A stretch of DNA of 64,000 bases from positions 310,001-374,000 of the forward strand of contig JADJMW010000022.1 of NCBI GenBank assembly GCA_016709385.1. Direction: 5' to 3'. Both the position numbers and the translations under genes were made by a program. Position 1 is the stretch's first letter; every line of letters begins with the position of its first letter. The notes beneath the pieces are model-generated. The model saw only the letters and a program-made list of their open reading frames with translations. It was not told where the DNA came from and searched no databases. Source of the stretch: Candidatus Rubrivivax defluviihabitans. GTDB taxonomy: Bacteria; Pseudomonadota; Gammaproteobacteria; Burkholderiales; Burkholderiaceae_C. This document shows, piece after piece, positions 8,966 through 17,201 of this stretch.

Positions 8966-9358
8966 ATGCGTGCGAGCGCGGCAATGATCGGCTTGCTCGC
9001 GGCCCTGGCCGCGAGTGCGGTGCTGGCCGCCGATCCGGCCGGCCGCACGCCGCGGCCGGTGGTGGAAAAGGCCACCGCCGGCACCTCATGCGTGGCGCCG
9101 CCCGAGGTCATGCGCCGCAGCCATATGGACTTCCTCAAGCACCAGCGCGACGACACCGTGCACGGCGGCATCCGCGGCGCGAAATTCAGCCTCAAGGGCT
9201 GCATCGAGTGCCACGCCAGCACCCAGACCGGCAGCGTGAACCAGGCCGGGACCAATTTCTGCGTCAGCTGCCACAGCTATGCGGCGGTGAAGATCGACTG
9301 CTTCGGCTGCCATACCGGCAAGACCGGCACCGCCGTGGCGCAAGGAGCATCGAAATGA
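8966..9358 (+). CDS. dsrJ: dsrJ, periplasmic triheme cytochrome c
   Basis: A 130-residue secreted cytochrome with signal peptide MRASAAMIGLLAALAASAVLA. Three CxxCH haem c sites are visible (CIECH, CVSCH, CFGCH). The extra cysteine in AGTSCVAPPEV corresponds to the unusual distal haem ligand described for DsrJ. It is the periplasmic part of DsrMKJOP. Its TGA overlaps the ATG of dsrO (ATGA). Confidence 0.95.
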   Translation: MRASAAMIGLLAALAASAVLAADPAGRTPRPVVEKATAGTSCVAPPEVMRRSHMDFLKHQRDDTVHGGIRGAKFSLKGCIECHASTQTGSVNQAGTNFCVSCHSYAAVKIDCFGCHTGKTGTAVAQGASK

Positions 9359-10089
9359 GCCGCCGCGGCTTCCTCGGCGTCGCCGCCGCCGGCCTGGCCG
9401 GCGTCATGCTGGCGCCCGGCATCCGCCTGATCGAGATCGCTCAGGCCGCCCCTGCTGCGGCCACGCCCACCGCCGGCGCCAGCCCCAGGGTGCGCTGGGG
9501 CATGCTGATCGACACCACGAAGTGCGCCAGCGGCTGCACCGACTGCGTCACCGCCTGCAATACCGAGAACGGCCTCGACCCCAAACCGTCACCCACCTCG
9601 TCGCAGTGGATCCGCAAGGTCGAGATCAAGGAGATCAAGACCGGCCGCGCGTCGTCGGTGCCGGTGATGTGCCAGCACTGCGCCGAGCCGCCCTGCGTGG
9701 ACGTGTGCCCCACCGGCGCCTCGTTCAAGCGCGCCGACGGCATCGTGCTGGTCGACCGCCACACCTGCATCGGCTGCCGCTACTGCATGATGGCCTGCCC
9801 CTACAAGGCGCGCTCCTTCGTGCACGAGGAACTCAGCGACCAGAAGCCCGACGTGCCGCGCGGCAAGGGCTGCGTCGAGAGCTGCACGCTGTGCGTGCAC
9901 CGCATCGACAAGGGCGAAAAGACCACCGCCTGCGCCGAGGCCTGCAGCAAGGCCGGCCACGGCGCCATCGTCTTCGGCGACCTGAACGACCCGGACAGCG
10001 AGATCTCGCGCCGCGTGCGCGAGATCCAGACGACGCAGCTGCGCGCCGACCTGAAGCTGGGCACCGGCGTGCGCTACCACGGCATCTGA
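9355..10089 (+). CDS. dsrO: dsrO, Tat-exported ferredoxin subunit
   Basis: A 244-residue periplasmic Fe-S protein beginning MSRRGFLGVAAAGLAGV, a twin-arginine signal, so it is exported folded. Four Fe4S4 motifs in the HybA/NrfC pattern are seen (CASGCTDCVTACN, CQHCAEPPCVDVCP, CIGCRYCMMACP, CTLCVHRI...CAEACS). It transfers electrons between DsrJ and DsrP. The ATG at 9355 is chosen because it gives the Tat motif at the very N-terminus and overlaps the dsrJ stop. Confidence 0.96.
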   Translation: MSRRGFLGVAAAGLAGVMLAPGIRLIEIAQAAPAAATPTAGASPRVRWGMLIDTTKCASGCTDCVTACNTENGLDPKPSPTSSQWIRKVEIKEIKTGRASSVPVMCQHCAEPPCVDVCPTGASFKRADGIVLVDRHTCIGCRYCMMACPYKARSFVHEELSDQKPDVPRGKGCVESCTLCVHRIDKGEKTTACAEACSKAGHGAIVFGDLNDPDSEISRRVREIQTTQLRADLKLGTGVRYHGI

Positions 10090-10095
10090 ACGGCC

Positions 10096-11265
10096 ATGCC
10101 TACGCAAGACACCCGCAATTTCTGGCTGCTCGCCGTGCTCGGCGGCCTCGTCACGGCCGTGGGCCTGGGCGCGGCGCACTACATGGAGATCCACGGCCAC
10201 GTCGTCACCGGCATGACCAACCAGGTGGTGTGGGGCCTGCCGCACGTTTTCGCCATCTTCATGATCGTGGCCGCCTCGGGCGTGCTCAACGTGGCGTCCA
10301 TCGGTTCGGTCTTCGGCCAACCGGTGTACAAGCGGCGCGCGCCGCTGTCAGGCCTGCTGTGCCTGGCCATGCTGGCCGGCGGCCTGATGGTGCTGATGCT
10401 CGACCTGGGGCGGCCCGAACGCATCATCGTCGCCGCCACGCATTACAACCTCACGTCGGTCTTTGCCTGGAACGTGCTGCTGTATTCGGGCATGGCCGGC
10501 ATCGTGGTGGTCTACCTGTGGACGATGTTCGAGCGCCGCTACAACGACTTCTCCAAGCCCGCCGGCCTGGCCGCGCTGGTGTGGCGCTTCGTGCTGACCA
10601 CCGGCACCGGCTCCATCTTCGGCTTCCTGGTGGCACGCCAGGCCTACCAGTCGGCGCTGCTGGCGCCGCTGTTCATCGTGCTCTCGTTCGGCTGGGGGCT
10701 GGCGGTGTTCCTGGTCGTGCAGGCCGCCATGTTCGCCTGGAACGAGCGCCGGCTGCCGCCGGAGGTCGAACGCCGCGTGGCGCGCCTGCTCGGCATCTTC
10801 ATCGCCGCGTCGCTGTACCTGGTGGCCGTCTACCACGTCACGAACCTGTATTTCGCGCGCCAGCAGGACTTCGTGTCCTTCATCCTGCTCAGCGGTGGCA
10901 TCTATCCGCTGCTGTTCTGGGGCGGCTACGTGATCGTCGGCTCCGTTGTACCGTTGCTGCTGCTGTTCCACCCGCGGCTGATCGGCCAGCGCGCCACGCT
11001 GGCGGCGGCGGTGCTGGCCATCCTGGGCGCCTTCGCCTGGCTGTTCGTCTTCATCATCGGCGGCCAGGCCTTCCCGCTGGAAATCTTCCCCGGCCATGAG
11101 GTCAGCAGCACGTTTGCCGACGGCGTGGTGGAGCGCTACGCACCGTCGCTGCCCGAATTCCTGCTCGGCGTGGGTGGGCTGGGTGCGGCCTTCCTGCTCA
11201 CCGTGATGGGCGTGCGCGTGTTCGACTTCCTGCCGCAGGACGACCTCGCCGCGGCGAAGCCTTGA
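10096..11265 (+). CDS. dsrP: dsrP, NrfD-type quinone-interacting membrane subunit
   Basis: A 389-residue integral membrane protein of the NrfD/PsrC family with about ten hydrophobic segments spread over its length. It anchors DsrO/DsrJ and exchanges electrons with quinones on the periplasmic side of DsrMKJOP. ATG at 10096, 6 bp after dsrO. No internal problem is seen. Confidence 0.94.
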   Translation: MPTQDTRNFWLLAVLGGLVTAVGLGAAHYMEIHGHVVTGMTNQVVWGLPHVFAIFMIVAASGVLNVASIGSVFGQPVYKRRAPLSGLLCLAMLAGGLMVLMLDLGRPERIIVAATHYNLTSVFAWNVLLYSGMAGIVVVYLWTMFERRYNDFSKPAGLAALVWRFVLTTGTGSIFGFLVARQAYQSALLAPLFIVLSFGWGLAVFLVVQAAMFAWNERRLPPEVERRVARLLGIFIAASLYLVAVYHVTNLYFARQQDFVSFILLSGGIYPLLFWGGYVIVGSVVPLLLLFHPRLIGQRATLAAAVLAILGAFAWLFVFIIGGQAFPLEIFPGHEVSSTFADGVVERYAPSLPEFLLGVGGLGAAFLLTVMGVRVFDFLPQDDLAAAKP

Positions 11266-11284
11266 CGTCCCGGCAAGACCCGCG

Positions 11285-12727
11285 ATGAACCGCCTGCTCG
11301 TCTCGGCCGCGCACAAATCCTCGGGCAAGACCACCGTCTCGCTCGGCCTGTGCGCCGCGCTCACCGCCCACGGCGCCACCGTCCAGCCCTACAAGAAGGG
11401 CCCCGACTATATCGACCCGATGTGGCTGACAGCCGCCGCCGGCCGGCCCTGCTTCAACCTCGACCCGCACCTGATGGACGACGCGGCGCTGCAGCGCTGC
11501 TTCGTGCAGGCGCTGCCCGGCGCCGACCTGGCGCTGGTGGAGGGCAACAAAGGCCTGTACGACGGCCTGGCGCTGGACGGCAGCAACAGCAACGCCGCCG
11601 TCGCGCGCAAACTCTCCCTGCCGGTGCTGCTGGTGATCGACGCGCGCGGCATGACGCGCGGCGTGGCGCCGCTGATCCTGGGCTACCAGGCCTTCGAGCG
11701 CGACATCCGCATCGGCGGCGTGGTCCTCAACCGCGTCGGCGGCTCGCGGCACGAATCCAAGCTGCGCGCGGTGATCGAGCATTACACCCCCGTGCCGGTG
11801 CTCGGTGCGGTGGCCGAGGACGCCCGGCTGGCGGTGACCGAACGCCACCTGGGCCTGATGCCCTGCGCCGAGGTCGACGACGCGCAGGCCCGGGTGCAGG
11901 CCATCGGCGCCATCGTCGGCGCCCAGGTCGACTTGGCACGGGTGCGCGAACTCGCGGCATCGGCCGGGCCGCTGCCGGGGCCGGCGCCCGCCGCTGCGCC
12001 CGCACGGCTGTCGCAGGTCGCCGACGTGCGCATCGGCATCGCGCGCGACCGCGCCTTCGGCTTCTATTACCCCGACGACCTGGCCGCGCTGGAAGCCGCC
12101 GGGGCCCGGCTCGTGCCCATCGATACGCTGCACGACACGCGGCTGCCGGCCCTGGACGGCCTGTTCATCGGCGGCGGCTTTCCCGAGGCCTGCCTGGCCG
12201 ATCTGGAGGCCAACACCTCGCTGCGAGGCGCGCTGCGCGAAGCCATCGTGGCCGGCCTGCCGACCTACGCCGAATGCGGCGGCCTCATGTACCTTTCGCG
12301 CAGCATCACCTGGCAGGGCCGCACGGCGCGCATGGTGGGAGCGATCCCCGGCGACACGGTGATGCACGCGCGCCCGGTGGGCCGCGGCTACGTGCAATTG
12401 CAGGAAACGGCGGCCATGCCCTGGGGCGGCGTCGGCGGTGCCGGCGGCACCGTGCCCGGCCACGAGTTCCATCATTCGAGCCTGGAGAACCTGGACCCCG
12501 GCGTCGCCTTCGCCTACGAGGTGGAGCGGGGCCACGGCATCGACGGCCGGCACGACGGCGTGCTGGTGCACCAGGTACTGGCGTCCTACGCCCACCTGCG
12601 CACGGGAGCCGGCTCACAATGGGCGCCGCGCTTCGTGGCCCACGTGCGCAACCGGCGTGCCGCCAAAGGCGCCGCGGCGGCAGTCCCCGCAGTCCCCGCA
12701 GTCGACGCCCCGGCCTTGACGGCCTGA
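11285..12727 (+). CDS. dsrN: dsrN, cobyrinate a,c-diamide synthase-like glutamine amidotransferase
   Basis: A 480-residue CbiA/CobB-type enzyme. The N-terminal P-loop-like KSSGKTTVSLGLCAAL binds ATP. The C-terminal class I amidotransferase part has the nucleophile cysteine in TYAECGGLMYLS and a histidine in GHEFHHSS. In dsr operons DsrN is thought to amidate siroheme to the siroamide form used by DsrAB. Nineteen bp separate it from dsrP, and no cobalamin genes are nearby, which supports a siroheme rather than a B12 role. Confidence 0.92.
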   Translation: MNRLLVSAAHKSSGKTTVSLGLCAALTAHGATVQPYKKGPDYIDPMWLTAAAGRPCFNLDPHLMDDAALQRCFVQALPGADLALVEGNKGLYDGLALDGSNSNAAVARKLSLPVLLVIDARGMTRGVAPLILGYQAFERDIRIGGVVLNRVGGSRHESKLRAVIEHYTPVPVLGAVAEDARLAVTERHLGLMPCAEVDDAQARVQAIGAIVGAQVDLARVRELAASAGPLPGPAPAAAPARLSQVADVRIGIARDRAFGFYYPDDLAALEAAGARLVPIDTLHDTRLPALDGLFIGGGFPEACLADLEANTSLRGALREAIVAGLPTYAECGGLMYLSRSITWQGRTARMVGAIPGDTVMHARPVGRGYVQLQETAAMPWGGVGGAGGTVPGHEFHHSSLENLDPGVAFAYEVERGHGIDGRHDGVLVHQVLASYAHLRTGAGSQWAPRFVAHVRNRRAAKGAAAAVPAVPAVDAPALTA

Positions 12728-12786
12728 TGTCTTCCACCCAAGGTGCCGTCCGCAGGCCGGCTTGAGCCCGTTTCGAGAATCCGCGC

Positions 12787-13146
12787 ATGAACTTCACCGT
12801 CACCCCCGCCGCCAGCCAGGAAATCCTTGCCGCCGCCGAGCGCAGCAACGCCGCCGGCATGGCGCTGCGCGTGGCCGCACGGCAGGTGGCCGAAGGCTCG
12901 CTGGAATACGGCATGGGCTTCGACGAGCAACGCGAAGACGACGAGCCGGCAGAATTCGGCGGCCTCACCGTGCTGCTGGGTTCGCCCAGCAAGCCGCTGC
13001 TCGACGGCACCGTGCTCGACTACGTGGAAGTGGCCCCGGGGCGCCACGATTTCGTCTTCATCCCGCCGCGCGAGATCAAGGTGGCAGGTGAAGAGGCGGC
13101 TGAAGCGGCAGTGACGCCATCGGCGCGCGTTGACAGCGGTGGCTGA
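12787..13146 (+). CDS. dsrR: dsrR, IscA-like protein without cluster cysteines
   Basis: A 119-residue A-type scaffold fold (NFTVTPAASQEILAA...LRVAARQV...EYGMGFDEQ...VLLGSPSKPLLDGTVLDYVE). It contains no cysteine, as reported for DsrR, so it cannot hold an Fe-S cluster in the usual way. In Allochromatium DsrR affects dsr expression after transcription. It lies 59 bp after dsrN. The C-terminal 20 residues are low-complexity and poorly conserved in appearance. Confidence 0.9.
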   Translation: MNFTVTPAASQEILAAAERSNAAGMALRVAARQVAEGSLEYGMGFDEQREDDEPAEFGGLTVLLGSPSKPLLDGTVLDYVEVAPGRHDFVFIPPREIKVAGEEAAEAAVTPSARVDSGG

Positions 13147-13173
13147 ACCGGTCGTGAACCAGAGATCCCCAAG

Positions 13174-14022
13174 ATGGAGTCCGGCATGAATTCTTTCGTC
13201 GACATCCCCGCCCTGATGGCCGCCTGCCGCGCCAGCTGCGGCACCGTGCACCTGGTCGGCGCCGGCCCGGGCGACCCGGATCTGCTGACGCTGCGCGCCG
13301 CGCGGCTGCTGGCGCAGGCCGACGTGGTGGTGTACGACCACCTCGTGGGCCCCGGCGTGATGGCCCTGGTCGGCGCGCAGGCCGAACGCATCTACGTCGG
13401 CAAGGAGCGCAGCCACCACAGCATGGCGCAGGAGGACATCAACGCGCTGCTGGTGCGGCTGGCGCGCGCCGGGCGCCAGGTGGTGCGGCTGAAGGGCGGC
13501 GACCCCTTCGTCTTCGGCCGCGGCGGCGAGGAACTGCAGATCCTGGCCGCCGAGGGCGTGCCCTTCCAGGTGGTGCCCGGCATCACCGCGGCCTGCGGCG
13601 TGGCCAGCTATGCCGGCATCCCGCTCACGCACCGCGACCATGCGCAGAGCTGCACCTTCGTCACCGGCCACCTGAAGGACGGCAGCTGCAACCTGGACTG
13701 GACGGCGCTGGCGCGGCCGCGCCAGACGGTGGTCATCTACATGGGCTTGACGGGCCTGGCCGATATCTGCACCCAGCTCATGAAGCATGGCCTGAGCGCC
13801 GACTGGCCGGCCGCCGTGGTGGCGCAGGGCACGCTGGACGTGCAGCGCGTGGTCACCGCCACGCTCTCCACGCTGGCCGAAGCCGTGGCCCGCGAAGGGC
13901 TGCAGTCGCCGTGCCTGACGATCGTGGGCGAAGTCGTGAAGCTGCGCGACGAACTCGCCTGGTTCGGCCAGCAGGCCACCAATGCACCCACCAGCGTCGA
14001 CCTGGCCACCCTCACCCGCTGA
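13174..14022 (+). CDS. cobA: uroporphyrinogen-III C-methyltransferase (siroheme branch)
   Basis: A 282-residue SUMT enzyme that methylates uroporphyrinogen III with SAM to precorrin-2, the first step to siroheme. Signature motifs are VHLVGAGPGDPDLLT at the N-terminus, DVVVYDHLV, RLKGGDPFVFGRGGEE and the GITAACGVASYAGIPLTHR region. There is no CysG dehydrogenase/chelatase domain. The start may be ATG 13174 or ATG 13186, the second being closer to AAGATGGAG. Its place behind dsrN/dsrR indicates supply of cofactor for DsrAB. Confidence 0.9.
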   Translation: MESGMNSFVDIPALMAACRASCGTVHLVGAGPGDPDLLTLRAARLLAQADVVVYDHLVGPGVMALVGAQAERIYVGKERSHHSMAQEDINALLVRLARAGRQVVRLKGGDPFVFGRGGEELQILAAEGVPFQVVPGITAACGVASYAGIPLTHRDHAQSCTFVTGHLKDGSCNLDWTALARPRQTVVIYMGLTGLADICTQLMKHGLSADWPAAVVAQGTLDVQRVVTATLSTLAEAVAREGLQSPCLTIVGEVVKLRDELAWFGQQATNAPTSVDLATLTR

Positions 14023-14025
14023 ACC

Positions 14026-14559
14026 ATGACCCGAACCCCAATTGCCTTGGCCGCCGCCACCCTGTGGGGCCTGTTCATCGGCGCCGCGCCGGCCCTGGCG
14101 CAGGGCGCCAAGCCAGCCGCGATGTCGGCGCCTTTCGCCCAGGCCATGTGCACGGCCTGGAATGCCGACGCCACGCTGACCGACAAGCTGGTCGAGTCGG
14201 GCTGGATCAAGAACGACGCCGGCCGCGGCTTCAAGCTGATGCAGATCTACCGCTCGGACTGCGCGAGCAGCGCACGCATCGAGATGCAGATCGCGCTGAA
14301 GGACGGCAAGGCGCAATGCGTCTACGGCGGCGCGGTGCGCTCCACCGCGCTCGACGGCGGCGCCGACTACCTGATGTGGGCCGACACGCCGCGCTGGCGC
14401 GAGATGGGCACCGGCGAGTACGGCCCCATGAAGGCCATGATGTTCGGCCGCCTGAATTTCGCCGGCCCGAAGATGGAGGCCATGGGCAACATGGGCCCGT
14501 TCGAGAATTTCCTGCTGCTGGTGGGCAAGGTGCCGGGCGACTGGGCCGCCTGCCCCTGA
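14026..14559 (+). CDS. periplasmic SCP2-like protein at the end of the dsr operon
   Basis: A 177-residue protein with a signal peptide (LAAATLWGLFIGAAPALAQ) and a mature domain that reads like a sterol-carrier-protein-2 fold, ending FLLLVGKVPGDWAACP. It starts 3 bp after the methyltransferase, so it belongs to the operon. Three cysteines are present (MCTAW, SDCASS, QCVYGG) besides the C-terminal one. Its role in sulfur oxidation is unknown; a hydrophobic-ligand or sulfur-chain binder is possible but is only inference. Confidence 0.7.
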   Translation: MTRTPIALAAATLWGLFIGAAPALAQGAKPAAMSAPFAQAMCTAWNADATLTDKLVESGWIKNDAGRGFKLMQIYRSDCASSARIEMQIALKDGKAQCVYGGAVRSTALDGGADYLMWADTPRWREMGTGEYGPMKAMMFGRLNFAGPKMEAMGNMGPFENFLLLVGKVPGDWAACP

Positions 14560-14682
14560 GCGCCGGCCGCGGCGCACCGCAGACACCGGCACGCCCGGCC
14601 CAGGTGCCGGGCGGCCTTTCGACGGCGATCCCGGAAAACGGACCCATGTAGATCGCAACGAGAGCGGGCCGCCCTGAAGTGC

Positions 14683-14702
14683 CCCTCAGAGTCCGCTGAG
14701 GG
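14683..14702. terminator. hairpin between the dsr operon end and the lysE-type gene
   Basis: Inverted repeat CCCTCAG at 14683-14689 and CTGAGGG at 14696-14702 with a 6-base loop. It covers the stop codon of the convergent lysE-type gene. It is placed to end both transcripts, but there is no T-run, so any termination may need help. Confidence 0.4.
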
Positions 14703-15333
14703 CGTGCCGCACCAGCCCCGCCGACAGCACGAACATGGTCACGCCGATCAGGCCGTCCAGCACCTGCCAGGCCCGGGGCCGCTCGAACCAGGGGGCCAGC
14801 CAACGCGCCCCGAAACCGAGCAGCGCAAACCACGACAGGCTGGCGCTGCTGGCACCGGCGATGAACCAGCCGCGCAGTGCCGCCGGCTGCTGGGCGCCGA
14901 TGCTGCCCACGAGCAGCACCGTGTCCAGGTAGACATGGGGGTTGAGCAGCGTGAAGGCCGCGGCCTGCGCCACCGCGGCGCCCCGTCGCAGGCCTTCGCC
15001 GCCCGCGGCCGCCTTCAGCCGATGCGGCTGCCGTGCGCGGCGCAGCGCCTGCCAGCCATAGGCCGCCAGGAAAAGGGCGCCAGCGAAAGCCAGGGCACGT
15101 GCCAGGCCCGGGCTGCGGCCCAGGGCCTGGGCCATGCCCAGGACACCCGCGGCCATGAGGACGGCGTCCGCCACCGCGCAGAACAGCACCACGCTGCCCA
15201 CGTGCTCACGGCGCAGGCCCTGGCGCAGCACGAACGCGTTCTGCGCCCCGATGGCGACGATGAGGCCGAGGCTCAGCGCCAGGCCTTGCACGAAGACCGG
15301 GACCGCGAGCGAAGAGATGGCCGGCGGGGTCAT
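14686..15333 (-). CDS. LysE/ArgO-family amino-acid exporter
   Basis: A 215-residue membrane protein (226 if the ATG at 15366 is used) with the LysE family N-terminus LGLIVAIGAQNAFVLRQGLR, six hydrophobic segments and the conserved FTLLNPHVYLDTVLLVGS region. It probably exports a basic amino acid. I prefer the ATG at 15333 because the extra N-terminal residues are not typical. The gene reads leftward and converges on the dsr operon. It starts 75 bp beyond the last attC-like site of the integron, so it could be either flanking chromosome or a terminal cassette. Confidence 0.85.
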   Translation of the reverse strand: MTPPAISSLAVPVFVQGLALSLGLIVAIGAQNAFVLRQGLRREHVGSVVLFCAVADAVLMAAGVLGMAQALGRSPGLARALAFAGALFLAAYGWQALRRARQPHRLKAAAGGEGLRRGAAVAQAAAFTLLNPHVYLDTVLLVGSIGAQQPAALRGWFIAGASSASLSWFALLGFGARWLAPWFERPRAWQVLDGLIGVTMFVLSAGLVRHALSGL

Positions 15334-15407
15334 GAGGGGCCGAGCAGCTTGCCAGTCCCAGCGCATGAAGACACAACAAGCTCGCTAAGGTCGATGTAGA
15401 AGAACTG

Positions 15408-15456
15408 ATTCAACGTTCGAGCTGACCTGCGGTTCGCGGCAGGTTGGGGGTCAGGC
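15408..15456 (-). repeat. attC-like recombination site of the hicAB cassette
   Basis: Read on the minus strand, this runs from a GCCTGAC-like box (15456-15450, overlapping the hicB stop) through a hairpin (ACCTGC/GCAGGT) to AGCTCGAACGTTGAAT. The GTTGAAT at 15414-15408 fits the GTTRRRY core exactly. The terminal AGCTCGAACGTTGA is identical to that of the attC at 18847. The site is short (49 bp) and its left box is imperfect. Confidence 0.6.
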
Positions 15457-15819
15457 ATCGCCGCGCACTGCAGGCCGTGTTGGCACCTTTCGTGCTGCCT
15501 TACCCAGAGCGCCTTCGGCCCACTTGTTCAGGCTAGTCCCGCTCCTTGCCGCTGCCTTCAGTGCTGCTGCATGCACTTCGGGCGCAATGCGAAGCATTAG
15601 CTTCCCGCTCGCCGGCCGCTCCGGTGCTGAACCGAGCTCCTTCGATGCGGCCAAGTAGTCTTCGATTGCGGCATGAAAGTTCGCTTCGAACTCCGAGACC
15701 GACTCACCGTGGAACGAGATGATGTCGTCTATGTCTTGAACGCGCCCAACGATAACCTTGTCTTCGGCATCGAAGACCATACTAGCGGTGTAGCCCTTGT
15801 AGGACATGGAGTTGATCAT
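15451..15819 (-). CDS. hicB: HicB-type antitoxin
   Basis: A 122-residue HicB: an N-terminal partial RNase-H-like domain (SYKGYTASMVFDAEDKVIVG...DIISFHGESVSEFEANFHAAIEDYL) followed by a ribbon-helix-helix-like C-terminus (SGKLMLRIAPEVHAAALKAA...SLNKWAEGALGKAA). It neutralises HicA and probably represses the pair. Its ATG overlaps the hicA stop as ATGA; ATG 15807 is an alternative start. Cassette position and an attC-like site at its 3' end mark it as an integron cassette gene. Confidence 0.88.
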   Translation of the reverse strand: MINSMSYKGYTASMVFDAEDKVIVGRVQDIDDIISFHGESVSEFEANFHAAIEDYLAASKELGSAPERPASGKLMLRIAPEVHAAALKAAARSGTSLNKWAEGALGKAARKVPTRPAVRGDA

Positions 15820-16085
15820 GGCTCGATCCCCATTCGTTCGATGAACTCACATACGGCCAACACGCGGTAGCGAAGCGCCTCTTTCCCGGGATGTGGACGA
15901 TGCAACGTCATCTTCCTGCCGCCAAACTCGAAGGTGACTGAAGAACCAGCGCCTTCGACGACCTTGCAGCCCGCCGCCTGGAGTAACGATTCGATGCGCG
16001 ACCACTCGAGGTTCCCGTTCGCCGGGTCCGCGAGCAGCTTCGCAACTGTCTTGCGCTGCGTGCCGTTGACGCGTGAAGATAGCAT
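15816..16085 (-). CDS. hicA: HicA-type mRNA interferase toxin
   Basis: An 89-residue HicA with the double-stranded-RNA-binding-like fold. The family tail is GRKMTLHRPHPGKEALRYRV, and the catalytic histidine is expected in HRPHP. It cleaves mRNA unless bound by HicB. ATG 16085 is preferred; an upstream start at 16103 adds six residues. It lies upstream of hicB in the same integron cassette, the usual toxin-first order. Confidence 0.85.
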   Translation of the reverse strand: MLSSRVNGTQRKTVAKLLADPANGNLEWSRIESLLQAAGCKVVEGAGSSVTFEFGGRKMTLHRPHPGKEALRYRVLAVCEFIERMGIEP

Positions 16086-16427
16086 CCGTCGCGCGGACTG
16101 CAATCATGGAAGGCGGAGAACTGCGGGCAGAGGCCCAGCCACTACCGGTCAAGGGAAGTCCGATTGGCGCGCAAGCCTGAAGCTACAGGGCGGATCGAAC
16201 TCCAACCCTCGAGGCGCACCACCCACGCGCCGGCTGCTGCATGGGTGCGCGGGCAGGCAAGTCGGGCCACTGCGCCGCAGTAAGGCGACGAACCCGCCCT
16301 GGCCCACGACATCGCCGCACGCCTCAGCCTTCAGCGGCACCGCAGCGGACCTGCACGGCAGGACATATTTGCAGGGGCGAATTCCGCACCGCCTGATCGC
16401 CACACCCTCAGCGCGACCACCGGGCTT
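16086..16427 (-). other. cassette leader region without a confident gene
   Basis: 342 bp between the attC core at 16428 and hicA. One open frame (16149-16436, TTG start inside the attC core, 95 residues, Cys/Pro/Arg-rich) has no recognisable domain and no ribosome site. The stretch may be the long leader of the hicAB cassette or a separate decayed cassette whose attC I cannot recognise. Confidence 0.4.
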
Positions 16428-16482
16428 GTCCAACAAACGGTTCAGATCGCGGCTACGCGCGATCTATCCTTGATCGTTAGAC
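16428..16482 (-). repeat. attC site of the tumEA cassette
   Basis: A textbook 55-bp attC. On the minus strand it starts with GTCTAAC (16482-16476, RYYYAAC) and ends with GTTGGAC (16434-16428, GTTRRRY). Between them lies the hairpin GATCGCG/CGCGATC around a GTAGC centre. The tumA stop lies 12 bp before it, the normal cassette layout. It is the clearest evidence that this region is an integron array. Confidence 0.85.
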
Positions 16483-16494
16483 CCCACCTGCAAA

Positions 16495-16842
16495 CTACGC
16501 CGCCTGCAAGAGAAACTCGACTTTGACGGCCTCATAGGGAAACTCCACTTGTCCGGACTGTGTGCGAGTAAGTACACCAGCCGAGACCAGTGCTGTTAGG
16601 TCCGAATGTACGGCCTTGACGTCTCGCCCTACTCGACGAGCTGCGTCGCGAACAGTGATGGGCCCAGCGCCACACATGGCTTTCAGGAGTTCCCATCGCT
16701 TTGCCGTAAGAACCTTCCATAGAAGCTCGGGGCTGGCGAACGAGATTCGATCAGACTTCTGCACCCTCCCAGTCTTCCAAGCCTGGGCAAAGTCCGCCAG
16801 AGACTCCTCCGGCGGCCGAACATCAAGAGTCACGGTCTTCAC
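16495..16842 (-). CDS. TumA-like HTH antitoxin
   Basis: A 115-residue protein with a winged-helix DNA-binding segment (WKVLTAKRWELLKAM...ITVRDAARRVGRDVKAVHSDL...LVSAGVLTRTQSGQVEFPYE). The GTG start at 16842 has an AAGGA ribosome site inside the end of tumE and overlaps that gene by 20 bp. The pairing of a DUF6516/TumE-type protein with a downstream HTH protein is the known TumE-TumA arrangement. It probably binds the palindrome at 17148. Confidence 0.65.
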   Translation of the reverse strand: MKTVTLDVRPPEESLADFAQAWKTGRVQKSDRISFASPELLWKVLTAKRWELLKAMCGAGPITVRDAARRVGRDVKAVHSDLTALVSAGVLTRTQSGQVEFPYEAVKVEFLLQAA

Positions 16843-17119
16843 GGTTGATCCTTTCGATGTCTCGTTGGAAGGCGGCGAGCAACCTCTCGACCGTATCGAA
16901 CACATACCGTGTCTCCTTCTCGCGATAGTGCCTGTGATCGCCCTTACCGGACTCGTTGTCGTAGCGGAGCACGCAGACGCCATGAACGACGTACGCGAGC
17001 CTGTACTTGTAAGAGTGCGCTGATCCAGGCAGCGGGGCGGGAAGCTGCCACAGTACAAGTTCAGCGAAGGAGGACTCACTGTACGGTATGCGTCTGCGGA
17101 ACAGCTCCGTGGCCTTCAT
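16823..17119 (-). CDS. TumE-like toxin (DUF6516 type)
   Basis: A 98-residue protein starting at ATG 17119, matching the DUF6516/TumE toxin pattern: FRRRIPYSESSFAELVLWQL, then HSYKYRLAYVVHGVCVLRYDNES and GKGDHRHYREKETRYVFDTV. The KGDHRH and RYDNE elements look like the conserved polar core. The molecular target is not known to me. The family call rests on pattern memory only. Confidence 0.65.
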   Translation of the reverse strand: MKATELFRRRIPYSESSFAELVLWQLPAPLPGSAHSYKYRLAYVVHGVCVLRYDNESGKGDHRHYREKETRYVFDTVERLLAAFQRDIERINREDRDS

Positions 17120-17147
17120 GTTGGGCAGTGTGCCAACAGAGGCGTGC

Positions 17148-17165
17148 GTTGTCAACGTGGACAAC
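17148..17165. promoter_or_regulatory. palindromic operator candidate upstream of tumE
   Basis: A perfect 6-bp inverted repeat GTTGTC and GACAAC around AACGTG, 29 bp before the tumE start. Its position fits autoregulation by the TumA HTH protein (inference). Confidence 0.4.
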
Positions 17166-17201
17166 AAAGTTCTGTCATGTGGGGTCTAGACAGAATGGCT
17201 T

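Noticed and set aside
16149..16436. A 95-residue cassette protein
   Set aside because: The TTG start lies inside the attC core, there is no ribosome site, and the composition looks like random GC-rich sequence. Kept only as a note in the cassette leader entry.
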